From the NCBI RefSeq assembly GCF_012931685.1, contig NZ_JABANC010000001.1, positions 1,116,001 to 1,180,000 on the forward strand: a stretch of DNA of 64,000 nt. The letters run 5' to 3'. Every line of letters begins with the position of its first letter. Position 1 is the stretch's first letter. The DNA is from Hanstruepera ponticola (GTDB taxonomy: Bacteria; Bacteroidota; Bacteroidia; Flavobacteriales; Flavobacteriaceae). The notes below the pieces were generated by a model. That model worked only from the letters and a program-made list of their open reading frames with translations. It did not search any database and had not been told where the DNA came from. This document shows, piece by piece, positions 47,701-55,718 of this stretch. Made by a program: the position numbers and the translations under genes.

Positions 47701-48490
47701 TGGTAATGAGACGGTTAATAATGAATCAGAATTAGGTATGGATTTTAATCGGATTGGAACAGAATCCTATGCTGCACGATTTGGAATGGTTAGAAGAGGG
47801 CCGTTTGGTAGTGATTATGGTTTTAGAACAGTTCTAGAGGGTTTTAAAATTGTAAATGACGCGAATAGGATTTTAAAATCTCTTGATACCGATTCAGATT
47901 TTTACGACATGAAATTTTATTCGTCTCTTGAGCTAGACTATGATTATGAGAGTTATGATAATAAAGCAAATCCTACAAGAGGCATGAATTTTGGTTTGCA
48001 TCTTGGAGGTACAACAGAACTTGAAGATGTTAAGAAGGTTTTTGGATATATTAATACAAACATGGGCTTTTATAACTCACTTATTAAAAATCGAAAATTG
48101 GTCCTAAAAACGAGTGTGAATGCCCAATTTAGAATTGGGAACGACTTTGAGTTTTATCAGGCATCAAGTCTGGGAGGCGATAATGGCTTAAGAGGTTATA
48201 GAAATGAAAGATTTGTTGGGCAAAATGCTTTTGTGACAAGTGCAGATTTACGTTACACATTCAAATCAATTAAGACCAGTACGTTGCCGCTGCAATTTGG
48301 TGTTTACAGTGGTTTTGATTTAGGAAGGGTTTGGTATAAAGGCGAAGGCTCAAAAAAATGGCATAATGATTATGGTGGCGGTTTTTGGATTACTGCTGCC
48401 GAAAGTATTTCAGGTTCATTTAATTTATTCCATGGTGCTGAAGGTTTTAGATTCACATTTGGATTGGGTGTTGACCTAAATTTAGATTGA
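44783..48490 (+). CDS. Metallophosphoesterase / kinase-fold-like / Omp85-barrel lipoprotein, paralog B (intact motifs)
   Basis: A 1235-residue lipoprotein (lipobox FSC, Cys 17) colinear with paralog A. The phosphoesterase domain keeps all five motifs: GDAG (47-50), GDNIY (82-86), GNHD (124-127), MHHP and GHEH. The middle domain conserves GGHQTRSLRLKTKDGRE, GGELYMIEERPEEN, GDWDRHQDQWRW and PRDRDQVF. The C-terminus is an Omp85-like barrel with NGLRGYRNERFVGQ and ends GLGVDLNLD. The likely topology is a beta-barrel in the outer membrane with the enzyme domains tethered N-terminally. Substrate and function are unknown. A TATCTTTA box at 44753-44760 may be its promoter. Confidence 0.85.
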   Translation: MPIRFVFALLLLITFSCATYKPQYTSEEFIASDLPAKKVETKLYLIGDAGYSPPNSMSNALSAFHNYVSDKDTKGHYAIFLGDNIYPEGLPEKGHKYRVSAENALNGQLKSIENFNGTPIFIPGNHDWYSNGLEGLKRQEKFIEDALGKNTFLPEDGCPIESIDVSDTIQLIIVDSEWYIENWNKNPTINDDCEIKTRERFLEELEGEIKKSEKKTTIIAMHHPMYTNGIHGGYYPAYRHLYPSASKIPLPILASLVTQIRTQGGVSIQDRFNESYNELMNRMERLVLDSKNVVIVSGHEHSLQYIEKEGVKQIVSGSGAKESVAALGENGLFSYGKQGFAELIIYEDGSSWVQFFGVENNKPKLLFQKEIIQPKSVFNVEELRESFPDSVEVSIYSKEETDKSAFFESIWGDHYRDVYSQKIKVPVATLDTLHGGLEVVRKGGGHQTRSLRLKTKDGRELNMRALRKSATQFLQTSMFETTYIGDDYEQTAVQSLILDFYTAAHPYAFMVVPTLAHAAEVYHTNPKIYFIPKHKHLGDFNSEYGGELYMIEERPEENYSKERNFGYADDIESTYDIIEKIREDEKHKIDENAFIRARLFDMLIGDWDRHQDQWRWAQFDLENGDNIYKPIPRDRDQVFANFDGAILDVARFISASTNQLQVYDDQLSNEDLKWINSAGIKLDRVLLQQADESNWIKQAEFLKDHITDDIIMEAFAHVPKAVQDSTLTEIVGHLKARRENMVDIAKRYYQYLNSLVVLTGTDKDDYIEVARVGNKETRVKISRIIDGKKGEVIVDRTYHRDTTKEIWIYGLDDDDVFEVSGKANNLIYTRIVGGYGNDSYNVKSGRRVKVYDHKSKENTIVNKKRSVIRFTDVYNLNLFDYKKHITKTNVLSPAISYNPDDGFLLGATVTMTKNGFQRNPFSLQHRFNVAYFTATSGFIVNYNGEIANVYEDWNMIIGGKLTTKNYTQNFFGYGNETVNNESELGMDFNRIGTESYAARFGMVRRGPFGSDYGFRTVLEGFKIVNDANRILKSLDTDSDFYDMKFYSSLELDYDYESYDNKANPTRGMNFGLHLGGTTELEDVKKVFGYINTNMGFYNSLIKNRKLVLKTSVNAQFRIGNDFEFYQASSLGGDNGLRGYRNERFVGQNAFVTSADLRYTFKSIKTSTLPLQFGVYSGFDLGRVWYKGEGSKKWHNDYGGGFWITAAESISGSFNLFHGAEGFRFTFGLGVDLNLD

Positions 48491-48533
48491 TTTTTAGTAC
48501 TTTTCAAAATTCAAACAGAAACAAGAAATTCAC

Positions 48534-49754
48534 TTGAATAAAACATGCTTTGACGTTATTATAATCGGTGGAGGTGCTGCTGGCTTTTTTGCAGCTATTA
48601 ATATGGCTGAACAAAACCCTAGCTTGAAAATTGCGATATTGGAAAAAGCTAAAGAAGGCCTTCAGAAAGTGAAAATATCCGGAGGAGGTCGTTGTAATGT
48701 TACACACGCCGAATTTATACCCCAAGAGCTAGTAACGAATTACCCTAGAGGTGAAAAAGAATTGTTAGGACCTTTTCATCAATTTATGACTGGTGATACT
48801 ATTGAATGGTTTGAAAAACGAGGTGTGGAACTTAAAATAGAAGATGATGGACGTATGTTTCCCATTACAGATAGCTCTAAAACAATTGTCGATTGTTTTT
48901 TAAATGAAGCTAAAAAACACCACGTAGAAGTTTTTTATAGTAAAAATGTATCCAAAATAATTCCGACTGATAATTTAGGTTTTAAATTGGAGACAACAGA
49001 TGAAAAATTCTCTTGTAAAAAACTCTTAATAGCAACAGGAAGTAGTGTAAAGTTTTGGAAGCTACTTGAAAATTTAGGGCACACAATTTCTAAACCTGTC
49101 CCATCACTTTTTACATTTGATATTAAAGATAAACGTATAAAGGATATTCCAGGCGTAGTTGCTCAACAGGTGAGTGTAAAAGTTCTTGGAACAGACTTAT
49201 ACAGCGAAGGCCCTTTGCTTATAACACATGTTGGTATGAGTGCACCGGCTATTCTAAAATTATCAGCTTTTGGTGCTGTTGAATTAGCAAAACGAAACTA
49301 TTTATTTGATATTGAAATTAATTTTATTAATGATACATATGAAAATTGTTTAAATAAACTAAAGCTTTTTAAGCATGATTTGGCAAAAAAATTAGTTTTG
49401 AAATCAGCTCAATTTCATTTGCCAAAACGGCTATGGAAACAATTGGTCTTAGCTGCAGATATTGAAACAGAAGCGCGTTGGGCAGATTTGAATAAAAGTC
49501 AATTAGAGGGATTAGCCGCTCAATTAACACAAGCTGTTTTTCATGTTAGCGGGAAAAGTACATTTAAAGACGAGTTTGTAACTGCTGGTGGTGTGGATTT
49601 AAAGGAGGTGAATTTTAAAACCTTTGAAAGTAAGCTTTTTCCAAACTTGTATTTTGCAGGTGAAGTACTGAATATTGATGCTGTAACAGGTGGATTTAAT
49701 TTTCAAAATGCTTGGACAGGTGCTTATATTTCAGCAAAAGCAATAGCCAAATGA
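48534..49754 (+). CDS. FAD/NAD(P)-binding oxidoreductase, HI0933/YhiN family
   Basis: A 406-residue flavoprotein. The dinucleotide-binding motif VIIIGGGAAGFFAAINMAEQ is at the N-terminus, and KVKISGGGRCNVTHA is the HI0933-family signature. A second FAD motif near the C-terminus is LYFAGEVLNIDAVTGGFNFQ. There is no in-frame ATG before the Rossmann motif, so the start must be the TTG at 48534 (unusual but forced). The reaction is unknown for the family. It overlaps the DUF1697 gene by 4 nt. Confidence 0.9.
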   Translation: MNKTCFDVIIIGGGAAGFFAAINMAEQNPSLKIAILEKAKEGLQKVKISGGGRCNVTHAEFIPQELVTNYPRGEKELLGPFHQFMTGDTIEWFEKRGVELKIEDDGRMFPITDSSKTIVDCFLNEAKKHHVEVFYSKNVSKIIPTDNLGFKLETTDEKFSCKKLLIATGSSVKFWKLLENLGHTISKPVPSLFTFDIKDKRIKDIPGVVAQQVSVKVLGTDLYSEGPLLITHVGMSAPAILKLSAFGAVELAKRNYLFDIEINFINDTYENCLNKLKLFKHDLAKKLVLKSAQFHLPKRLWKQLVLAADIETEARWADLNKSQLEGLAAQLTQAVFHVSGKSTFKDEFVTAGGVDLKEVNFKTFESKLFPNLYFAGEVLNIDAVTGGFNFQNAWTGAYISAKAIAK

Positions 49755-50284
49755 AAACATATATTGCATTATTAAAAGGTATTAATGTAGGTGGTCATAA
49801 AAAAGTACCTATGATAGATTTGAGAAATTTGCTAGAAAAAGAAGGTTTTCAAAATGTACAAACCTATATTCAAAGCGGAAATGTGATTTTGCAAACCAGT
49901 GAAAGTAATAAGCTAGAAATTGAAGAGTACATTTCAAAAGCCATACAATCTCATTTTGGTTTTGAAGTATCTGTTATGGTAAAAACTAGAACCGAACTGC
50001 TGAACATTTTCGAAAAATCTCCTTTTAATGAAGAAAAAAAGAAGGCTAGCTATTTTATGATGTTGCATGATGAGCCAAAAGCTGAAGTGGTTCGTGAAGC
50101 TTTACAAAAAGTGTATGAAGGTGAAGAATATCACATTATCAATGATTGTATCTACTATTTTCATGATAAAGGATTGGGTAAGGCAAAATTTAATGTCAAT
50201 TTTTTTGAACGAAAATTTCAAACATTCGCAACTGCTAGAAACTATAATACAATGCTAAAGTTGTTATCTTTGTCCGAAGATTAG
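49751..50284 (+). CDS. DUF1697 protein
   Basis: A 177-residue protein starting MKTYIALLKGINVGGHKKVP at the ATG that overlaps the upstream TGA (ATGA at 49751-49754). The pattern YIALLKGINVGG.KK..M..L...L...GF.NV.TYIQSGNV is diagnostic for DUF1697, as is the late ATARNYNTMLKL. The function is unknown. It is translated with the flavoprotein upstream and is 6 nt from mvaD, so it is likely part of that transcript. Confidence 0.9.
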   Translation: MKTYIALLKGINVGGHKKVPMIDLRNLLEKEGFQNVQTYIQSGNVILQTSESNKLEIEEYISKAIQSHFGFEVSVMVKTRTELLNIFEKSPFNEEKKKASYFMMLHDEPKAEVVREALQKVYEGEEYHIINDCIYYFHDKGLGKAKFNVNFFERKFQTFATARNYNTMLKLLSLSED

Positions 50285-50290
50285 CAAAAC

Positions 50291-51376
50291 ATGACCGAAC
50301 ACGATTTTATTCCAAAGCCATATACTATTGCAAAGCAAACTGGGAAAGTTTCTTGGGAATCACCAAGTAATATAGCACTTGTAAAATATTGGGGCAAAAA
50401 GAAAGATCAGATTCCGGAGAATCCATCCATTAGTTTTACTCTCAATAATTGTAAGACAATAACAACCTTGTCCTACAGTCCTAAAGAAAATGTAGCTGAT
50501 TTTTCATTTGAAGTGTATTTAGACGGGATTAAAAAAGACGATTTCAAACCAAAAATTCAAACATTCTTTGAACGTGTTGAAGATTATCTACCTTTTTTAA
50601 GACAATTTCATTTTAAAATTGAAACCCAAAACACTTTTCCGCATAGTTCTGGAATTGCATCTTCTGCATCTGGAATGAGTGCTTTGGCTTTGTGTTTGAT
50701 GAGTATTGAAAAGTCTATTCAACCACAAATGACTGTCGAGTTTTTTAACCAAAAAGCTTCCTTTTTAGCACGATTGGGTTCTGGTTCGGCTTGTAGAAGT
50801 ATTGAAGGCGATTTAATAGTTTGGGGAAAAACAGATAGTATTCAAGGAAGTAATGATTTATTTGGTGTTAAATACCCATACGCTGTTCATGAAAACTTTA
50901 AAAACTACCAAGACACCATTTTATTAGTTGATAAAGGAGAGAAGCAGGTAAGTAGTACAGTTGGTCATAATTTAATGCATGATCATCCGTTTGCAAAAAA
51001 CAGATTCCAACAGGCTCATACTAATTTAGAAAGTCTGAAATCAATTTTAAAATCAGGTGATTTAGATTCTTTTATTGAACTTATAGAAAGTGAAGCCTTG
51101 ACATTACATGCCATGATGATGACGAGTATGCCATATTTTATTTTGATGAAGCCAAACACTTTAGAGATAATCAATAAAATTTGGAAATTCAGAAAAGCAA
51201 CGGGTTTACATATAGGCTTTACTTTAGATGCTGGAGCCAACGTTCATGTGCTTTATCCCAAGAAAGAGTCTGAAAAAATATTGGAATTTATTCAGAACGA
51301 GTTAGTTGCATATTGTAAAAATGAAGAATATATTTGCGACGAAATTGGTTTTGGTGCAGAAAAAATTAATGATTAA
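50291..51376 (+). CDS. mvaD: Diphosphomevalonate decarboxylase
   Basis: A 361-residue GHMP-superfamily enzyme that makes isopentenyl diphosphate from mevalonate diphosphate with ATP. Signatures are WESPSNIALVKYWGKKKDQI at the N-terminus (SNIALVKYWGK), the phosphate loop PHSSGIASSASGMSALALC, and RLGSGSACRSIEGDLIVW. The C-terminal FTLDAGANVHVLYP is also typical. Bacteroidota with the mevalonate pathway carry this form. The next genes, a GHMP kinase and a UbiA prenyltransferase, belong to the same pathway, with one foreign-looking gene in between. Confidence 0.95.
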   Translation: MTEHDFIPKPYTIAKQTGKVSWESPSNIALVKYWGKKKDQIPENPSISFTLNNCKTITTLSYSPKENVADFSFEVYLDGIKKDDFKPKIQTFFERVEDYLPFLRQFHFKIETQNTFPHSSGIASSASGMSALALCLMSIEKSIQPQMTVEFFNQKASFLARLGSGSACRSIEGDLIVWGKTDSIQGSNDLFGVKYPYAVHENFKNYQDTILLVDKGEKQVSSTVGHNLMHDHPFAKNRFQQAHTNLESLKSILKSGDLDSFIELIESEALTLHAMMMTSMPYFILMKPNTLEIINKIWKFRKATGLHIGFTLDAGANVHVLYPKKESEKILEFIQNELVAYCKNEEYICDEIGFGAEKIND

Positions 51377-51383
51377 AAGTTAA

Positions 51384-51438
51384 AAATGAATAATTTTTAT
51401 ACCTTAACTTTTTGGTGTAGAACTAAAATTATTCATTT
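51384..51438 (+). promoter_or_regulatory. 14-bp perfect inverted repeat before the four-helix-bundle gene
   Basis: AAATGAATAATTTT (51384-51397) and AAAATTATTCATTT (51425-51438) form a perfect 14-bp stem. The 27-nt loop contains TATACC and GGTGTA, which can also pair with one G-T. The right arm ends just before the ATG of the next gene. It may regulate translation or termination, or mark an insertion edge. Confidence 0.6.
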
Positions 51439-51786
51439 ATGAAACCTAATGTTATTAAAGATAAAAGCTTTGATTTTGCAGTTGATATTGTTGATTTATA
51501 CAAAGAATTGGCAAACAATAGAAAAGAATTTGTGATGTCTAGGCAACTTTTAAAATCAGGAACATCAATTGGAGCAAATGTACGAGAAGCTGAATTTGCA
51601 CAAAGCAAACCTGATTTCACAAACAAGATGTCAATTAGCTTAAAGGAAGCCAATGAAACAGATTATTGGTTAGATTTGTTATACGCAACGGATTTTATCA
51701 ATAAAGAAGAATTTGAAAAATTTAAGCCTAAATCACAGGAAATGTTACGATTATTGGTTAGTATTGTAAAAACATCTAAAGTTTAA
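51439..51786 (+). CDS. Four-helix-bundle (S23/IVP family) protein
   Basis: A 115-residue, mostly helical protein. It shows the family pattern FDFAVDIVDLYKEL, SRQLLKSGTSIGANVREAEF and LKEANETDYWLDLLYAT. Relatives are encoded in 23S rRNA intervening sequences and as free-standing genes, and the related Avd protein serves diversity-generating retroelements. No rRNA or reverse transcriptase is here. It sits between mvaD and the GHMP kinase gene, where a direct junction would be expected, and is bounded upstream by a long inverted repeat. The role is unknown. Confidence 0.9.
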   Translation: MKPNVIKDKSFDFAVDIVDLYKELANNRKEFVMSRQLLKSGTSIGANVREAEFAQSKPDFTNKMSISLKEANETDYWLDLLYATDFINKEEFEKFKPKSQEMLRLLVSIVKTSKV

Positions 51787-51822
51787 TTATTAACTTTGCA
51801 TTATTAATTTTTCATTAATCAG

Positions 51823-52752
51823 ATGAAAGGACCACTTTTTTATTCAAAAATTCTACTCTTTGGAGAATATGGTATCATCAAAGATTCTAAAGGACTATCA
51901 ATTCCTTATAACTTTTATAATGGTGCTTTAAAGGTTTCAGATACTGATACGGAAGTCACAAAAAAATCAAATAATAATTTAAAGCGGTTTGCTGATTATT
52001 TAGAAACAATAGACTCGCAATTGGTGAGATTTGATGTTGAAGCCCTTCGTAGTGATTTGGCTGAAGGTATGTATTTTGATTCGTCAATTCCTCAAGGGTA
52101 TGGTGTGGGAAGTAGTGGTGCTTTGGTTGCTGCTATTTATGATAAATATGCTTTCAATAAAATTACGGTTTTAGAGAATTTAACAAGAGAAAAACTCTTA
52201 AAATTAAAAGCCATATTTTCTGAAATGGAATCCTTTTTCCATGGTAAGTCATCTGGTTTAGATCCTTTGAATAGTTATTTAAGCATTCCTATTCTCATTA
52301 ATTCAAAAGACAACATTGAAGCAACGGGTATTCCATCACAAAAAGTAGATGGTAAAGGAGCAGTCTTTTTATTAGATAGTGGTGTTGTTGGTGAAACTGC
52401 ACCTATGGTTCGTATTTTTATGGAAAATATGAAGCAAGAAGGTTTCCGCAGTATGCTTAAAGACCAGTTTATTAAACATACAGATGCCTGTGTGGATGAT
52501 TTTCTTAAAGGTGATGTGAAATCATTGTTTAAAAACACAAAACAATTGTCTAAAGTCGTTTTAAATCATTTCAAGCCAATGATTCCTAAACAGTTTCATG
52601 ATTTATGGAAAAAAGGTCTAGAAACCAACGATTACTATCTTAAACTATGTGGTTCTGGAGGTGGAGGCTATATTCTTGGTTTTACTGAAAACATTGAAAA
52701 AGCCAAAGAATCCCTTAAAGATTATAAATTAGAGGTTGTATACAACTTCTAA
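51823..52752 (+). CDS. GHMP kinase, probable mevalonate kinase
   Basis: A 309-residue GHMP-superfamily kinase. It has LLFGEYGII at the N-terminus, the ATP-binding loop PQGYGVGSSGALVAAIYD, FHGKSSGLDPLNSYLS (catalytic region) and the C-terminal KLCGSGGGGYILGF. Phosphorylation of mevalonate is inferred from the GHMP motifs and proximity to mvaD; phosphomevalonate kinase is the main alternative. It is cytoplasmic and followed after 11 nt by the UbiA gene. Confidence 0.88.
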   Translation: MKGPLFYSKILLFGEYGIIKDSKGLSIPYNFYNGALKVSDTDTEVTKKSNNNLKRFADYLETIDSQLVRFDVEALRSDLAEGMYFDSSIPQGYGVGSSGALVAAIYDKYAFNKITVLENLTREKLLKLKAIFSEMESFFHGKSSGLDPLNSYLSIPILINSKDNIEATGIPSQKVDGKGAVFLLDSGVVGETAPMVRIFMENMKQEGFRSMLKDQFIKHTDACVDDFLKGDVKSLFKNTKQLSKVVLNHFKPMIPKQFHDLWKKGLETNDYYLKLCGSGGGGYILGFTENIEKAKESLKDYKLEVVYNF

Positions 52753-52763
52753 AATCTCCCGAC

Positions 52764-53678
52764 ATGTTATCCCGTAGGCAAAAACATATTTTACTAAAGT
52801 TTTTTAGTATGTTTTCTGTCATAAGAGGTTACAATATTCTTATCATTATCATAGCGCAATATCTTGCCGCCATTTATATTTTGGCACACAATAAGACCTT
52901 ACGTTCAGTATTGCTAGACCTCAATCTTTTTATGTTGGTTTTAGCATCCTCGGCAACCATTGCAGCTGGCTATATCATCAACAATTTTTATGACTCTGAA
53001 AAAGATTTAATCAATCGTCCGCAGAAATCTATGTTAGATAGGTTGGTCAGTCAAAACACTAAACTTTCATTCTATTTCGTGCTTAATTTTATTGCAGTCA
53101 TTTTAGCTAGCTATGTTTCGTTTAAAGCAGTTATTTTCTTTTCAGTTTATATTTTTGCTATTTGGTTTTATTCGCATAAACTTAAAAAAATGCCCTTTGT
53201 AGGTAATTTGACATCAGCTATTCTAACCATTACTCCTTTTTTTGTCATCTTCATATATTACAAAAATTTTGAATCGGTTATTTTTGTTCATGCCATGTTT
53301 TTGTTTTTAGTTATATCAATGAGAGAACTCACAAAAGATCTAGAGAATATTACTGGTGATTTGGCTCAAAACTATCATACCATTCCTGTGGTTTATGGGG
53401 AAAAAGCTTCAAAAACCATGCTTACCATACTGGGTGCACTAACACTCATTCCAGCTTTTTTACTCATTTATAAATTTCAGGTTGGCAGAATGGCTTATTT
53501 CTTTTATTTGAGTGTAATTTTACTGGTTGTTTTTCAGTTACTATTATGGAAATCAACCAGTAAGCCACAGTATTTGGTGCTTCATAATATATTGAAATTC
53601 ATAATTATTGCTGGTGTTGTTAGTATTCCATTGATTGATGTGTCAGTGATATTGAATAAAATTCCTATTATTAGTTAA
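52764..53678 (+). CDS. UbiA family prenyltransferase (GGGP synthase-like annotation group)
   Basis: A 304-residue membrane enzyme with about eight hydrophobic helices. The two Asp-rich prenyl-diphosphate sites are NNFYDSEKDLINRP and ELTKDLENITGD. Bacteroidota homologs are usually called geranylgeranylglycerol-phosphate geranylgeranyltransferase, but the acceptor is not evident here. It adjoins mevalonate-pathway genes that make the prenyl donor, which supports an isoprenoid role. Confidence 0.88.
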   Translation: MLSRRQKHILLKFFSMFSVIRGYNILIIIIAQYLAAIYILAHNKTLRSVLLDLNLFMLVLASSATIAAGYIINNFYDSEKDLINRPQKSMLDRLVSQNTKLSFYFVLNFIAVILASYVSFKAVIFFSVYIFAIWFYSHKLKKMPFVGNLTSAILTITPFFVIFIYYKNFESVIFVHAMFLFLVISMRELTKDLENITGDLAQNYHTIPVVYGEKASKTMLTILGALTLIPAFLLIYKFQVGRMAYFFYLSVILLVVFQLLLWKSTSKPQYLVLHNILKFIIIAGVVSIPLIDVSVILNKIPIIS

Positions 53679-53702
53679 GCTATTAATTATCATCTATCTT
53701 TG
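53671..53702 (+). promoter_or_regulatory. Promoter of the RluB-like gene
   Basis: TATCTTTG at 53695-53702 is an exact TAnnTTTG -7 box. TTAG at 53671-53674, 20 nt upstream, is a plausible weak -33 element. The ATG follows at 53720. Confidence 0.55.
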
Positions 53703-53719
53703 CCAAAAATTTGGTAATC

Positions 53720-54595
53720 ATGAGCAGAAAGCAAGGAACAGGCGGAAAGAAGCGCCCTTCAGGAAGAGGACAAAGACATAATAACGCAAACACAACTGGA
53801 AGAGGTGGTAATAATTCAGGCGATAAGAGCCTGGCACGCGGTAATTCACCTATGAAAAAGAAAGCAACAACCAATACATCTGGTGATTCTGATAGCATCA
53901 GGCTTAATAAATATATTGCCAATTCAGGTATTTGCTCACGTCGTGAAGCTGATGAGCATATTGCTATTGGTTTGGTTACTGTAAATGGAAAGGTTGTTAC
54001 AGAAATGGGTTATAAGGTTAAGCTGGAAGATGATGTACGTTATGATGGCAGACGCATTAACCCAGAAAAGAATGCTTATGTATTGCTCAATAAGCCAAAA
54101 GGCTTTGCTACAACTACTAGTGAAGGAAAAGGCAGAACGGTTATGGATTTGGTGGCCAATGCGACCAATGCTAAAATAAAACCAATAGGCCGTTTGGGTA
54201 GAAACTCTACAGGATTACTGTTATTTACCAATGATGATAGTGTGGTAAAAAAGTTTACAAATTCTAAAAATGGTGTGCCACGGTTGTTTCAGGTGGAATT
54301 GGATAAAAACCTGAAATACGAAGATTTAAAAAGTATTCAAGACGGTTTTAAAATTGATGGTAAGTTAATAGCTGTTGAAGAAATAAGCTATATAAAAGGC
54401 GAAAGTAAAAATCTAATAGGCTTAAAAATAAAGAATACAGGAAACACCATTATCCGAACCATTTTTGATCATTTTAATTATGACATGATTAAAATTGATT
54501 GTGTCGCTATTGGGCATTTAACCAAAAAAGATATTCCACGAGGTCACTGGAAACACCTGACCGAGCAGGAGGTGAATACTTTGAGGATGTTGTAG
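53720..54595 (+). CDS. RluB/RsuA-family pseudouridine synthase
   Basis: A 291-residue rRNA modification enzyme. Residues 1-58 are a basic Gly/Asn/Lys-rich tail. An S4 RNA-binding domain follows (IRLNKYIANSGICSRREADE), then the catalytic domain (~118-291). The family motif GRLDxxTxGLLLxTxDG appears here as GRLGRNSTGLLLFTND with Gly 160 where catalytic Asp is expected. The ATG at 53720 is chosen over TTG 53711 because of the promoter. It may have altered or lost activity, or use another Asp; this needs an alignment of flavobacterial homologs. Confidence 0.88.
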   Translation: MSRKQGTGGKKRPSGRGQRHNNANTTGRGGNNSGDKSLARGNSPMKKKATTNTSGDSDSIRLNKYIANSGICSRREADEHIAIGLVTVNGKVVTEMGYKVKLEDDVRYDGRRINPEKNAYVLLNKPKGFATTTSEGKGRTVMDLVANATNAKIKPIGRLGRNSTGLLLFTNDDSVVKKFTNSKNGVPRLFQVELDKNLKYEDLKSIQDGFKIDGKLIAVEEISYIKGESKNLIGLKIKNTGNTIIRTIFDHFNYDMIKIDCVAIGHLTKKDIPRGHWKHLTEQEVNTLRML

Positions 54596-54626
54596 GTTGT
54601 GTAGATAACTTAAGATAAAGTAACTG

Positions 54627-55151
54627 TTAGTCTATATTTTTTTCATTGAGACTAATTGTTATTGTTGATTTTATTTTGCCATCAAATTTTGGAAAAGGTA
54701 AAATAGAGACTACTAATATCGGACCTTTATTTTTATCTTTCCAAAAATAATAGATATCAGCTTCATTGTTCCCATCGATGCCTTTTTCATTTCTGAATGT
54801 TAAATCAAAGCTTTTTAGTAGGTTAAAAATAGTGTAAAAGTTAGATTTATCTATTTGATTATGAATTAAAATCCTTTTCTGGGTGGATACTTTATCATCA
54901 AAAAACACTAATAACTCTGAATCATTATTCAGGTCTAAAATTGGGTTTTCTATTATTTTGCTCAATATAACATCATCTCCAACTTTTGCGTCTGTGATAA
55001 ATTCAGATTTATTCATTTCTTTCAAAATTGTATATGCACTTTTTTTAATTGGAAGGTCATAAAAAAGGTCATCAATAAAATCATCCAGTTCACTGTTTTG
55101 AGAATTTGCGTTAATAGCAAAGAATAAAAAAAGTAATAATAAATATCTCAT
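54627..55151 (-). CDS. Exported hypothetical protein
   Basis: A 174-residue protein with a signal peptide (~1-18, ending NANSQ). The rest is acidic and beta-rich with no family I recognise; segments include LDDFIDDLFYDLPIKKSAYT and the C-terminal TITISLNEKNID. It is probably periplasmic or secreted. It is adjacent to the frameshifted hypothetical on the same strand but separated by 55 nt. No function is offered. Confidence 0.6.
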   Translation of the reverse strand: MRYLLLLFLFFAINANSQNSELDDFIDDLFYDLPIKKSAYTILKEMNKSEFITDAKVGDDVILSKIIENPILDLNNDSELLVFFDDKVSTQKRILIHNQIDKSNFYTIFNLLKSFDLTFRNEKGIDGNNEADIYYFWKDKNKGPILVVSILPFPKFDGKIKSTITISLNEKNID

Positions 55152-55206
55152 TTTACGTTAGCTTCATTAATAGGTTATTTGTATTGCGTATAGTGTTTGG
55201 TTTTGT

Positions 55207-55615
55207 TTATGCATCTATGACTGTAAACCCTTTTACTTTTGAATCTTTGCTGTTTTCATCGTATAATACCAAAATATTACAAGTATCTCCTACTGATAAT
55301 GTTTTAAGTTTTTTGCTTAATCTAGGCATCCATTTCCATAATCTATTAGACTTAACTAAATCATAGATGTAAGAAATAGATACACTTGGGTAAGATTTAA
55401 TGGCAGCATTTATTTCATCAGCACTTTTTTTGGTATAAGCATCGAAAAAAACTATTGCATATGCAGTACCATTATCATGCGTTAATGCAGTGCCATTATC
55501 TCGTTCTAATCTAATTTCGTTTATTTTTATCCCAGACAAAACCTGATTAGGATTGGTAATCAATATTGAATCCTTTATTAGTGGCCAAATTTTTTTTTTT
55601 AAGTTCGTCTTTCAT
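55207..55615 (-). pseudogene. Hypothetical protein with frameshift in an 11-A tract
   Basis: An ATG read from 55615 begins MKDELKKK, then a run of 11 A (minus strand; 55590-55600) shifts the frame. With 10 A the frame would continue IWPLIKDSILITNPNQVLSG into the long open frame that ends at 55207. This would give about 135 residues with an aromatic C-terminal domain (LWKWMPRLSKKLKTLSVGDT). As read, translation from 55615 terminates early; the longest open part starts only at a TTG at 55563. A real indel, slippage site or sequencing error are all possible. Confidence 0.6.
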
Positions 55616-55718
55616 AGGTTCCACTATAAATGGTAAATCGGTCTAATTTTTAAAGCATTATATTGGTTATTAACGTAATGTAATCATTTTTAATTTTAAT
55701 TTCAAATAAACTCTAAAA

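Noticed and set aside
51439-51786. rRNA intervening sequence or diversity-generating retroelement
   Set aside because: The protein family fits, but there is no 23S rRNA, reverse transcriptase or variable repeat in the window.
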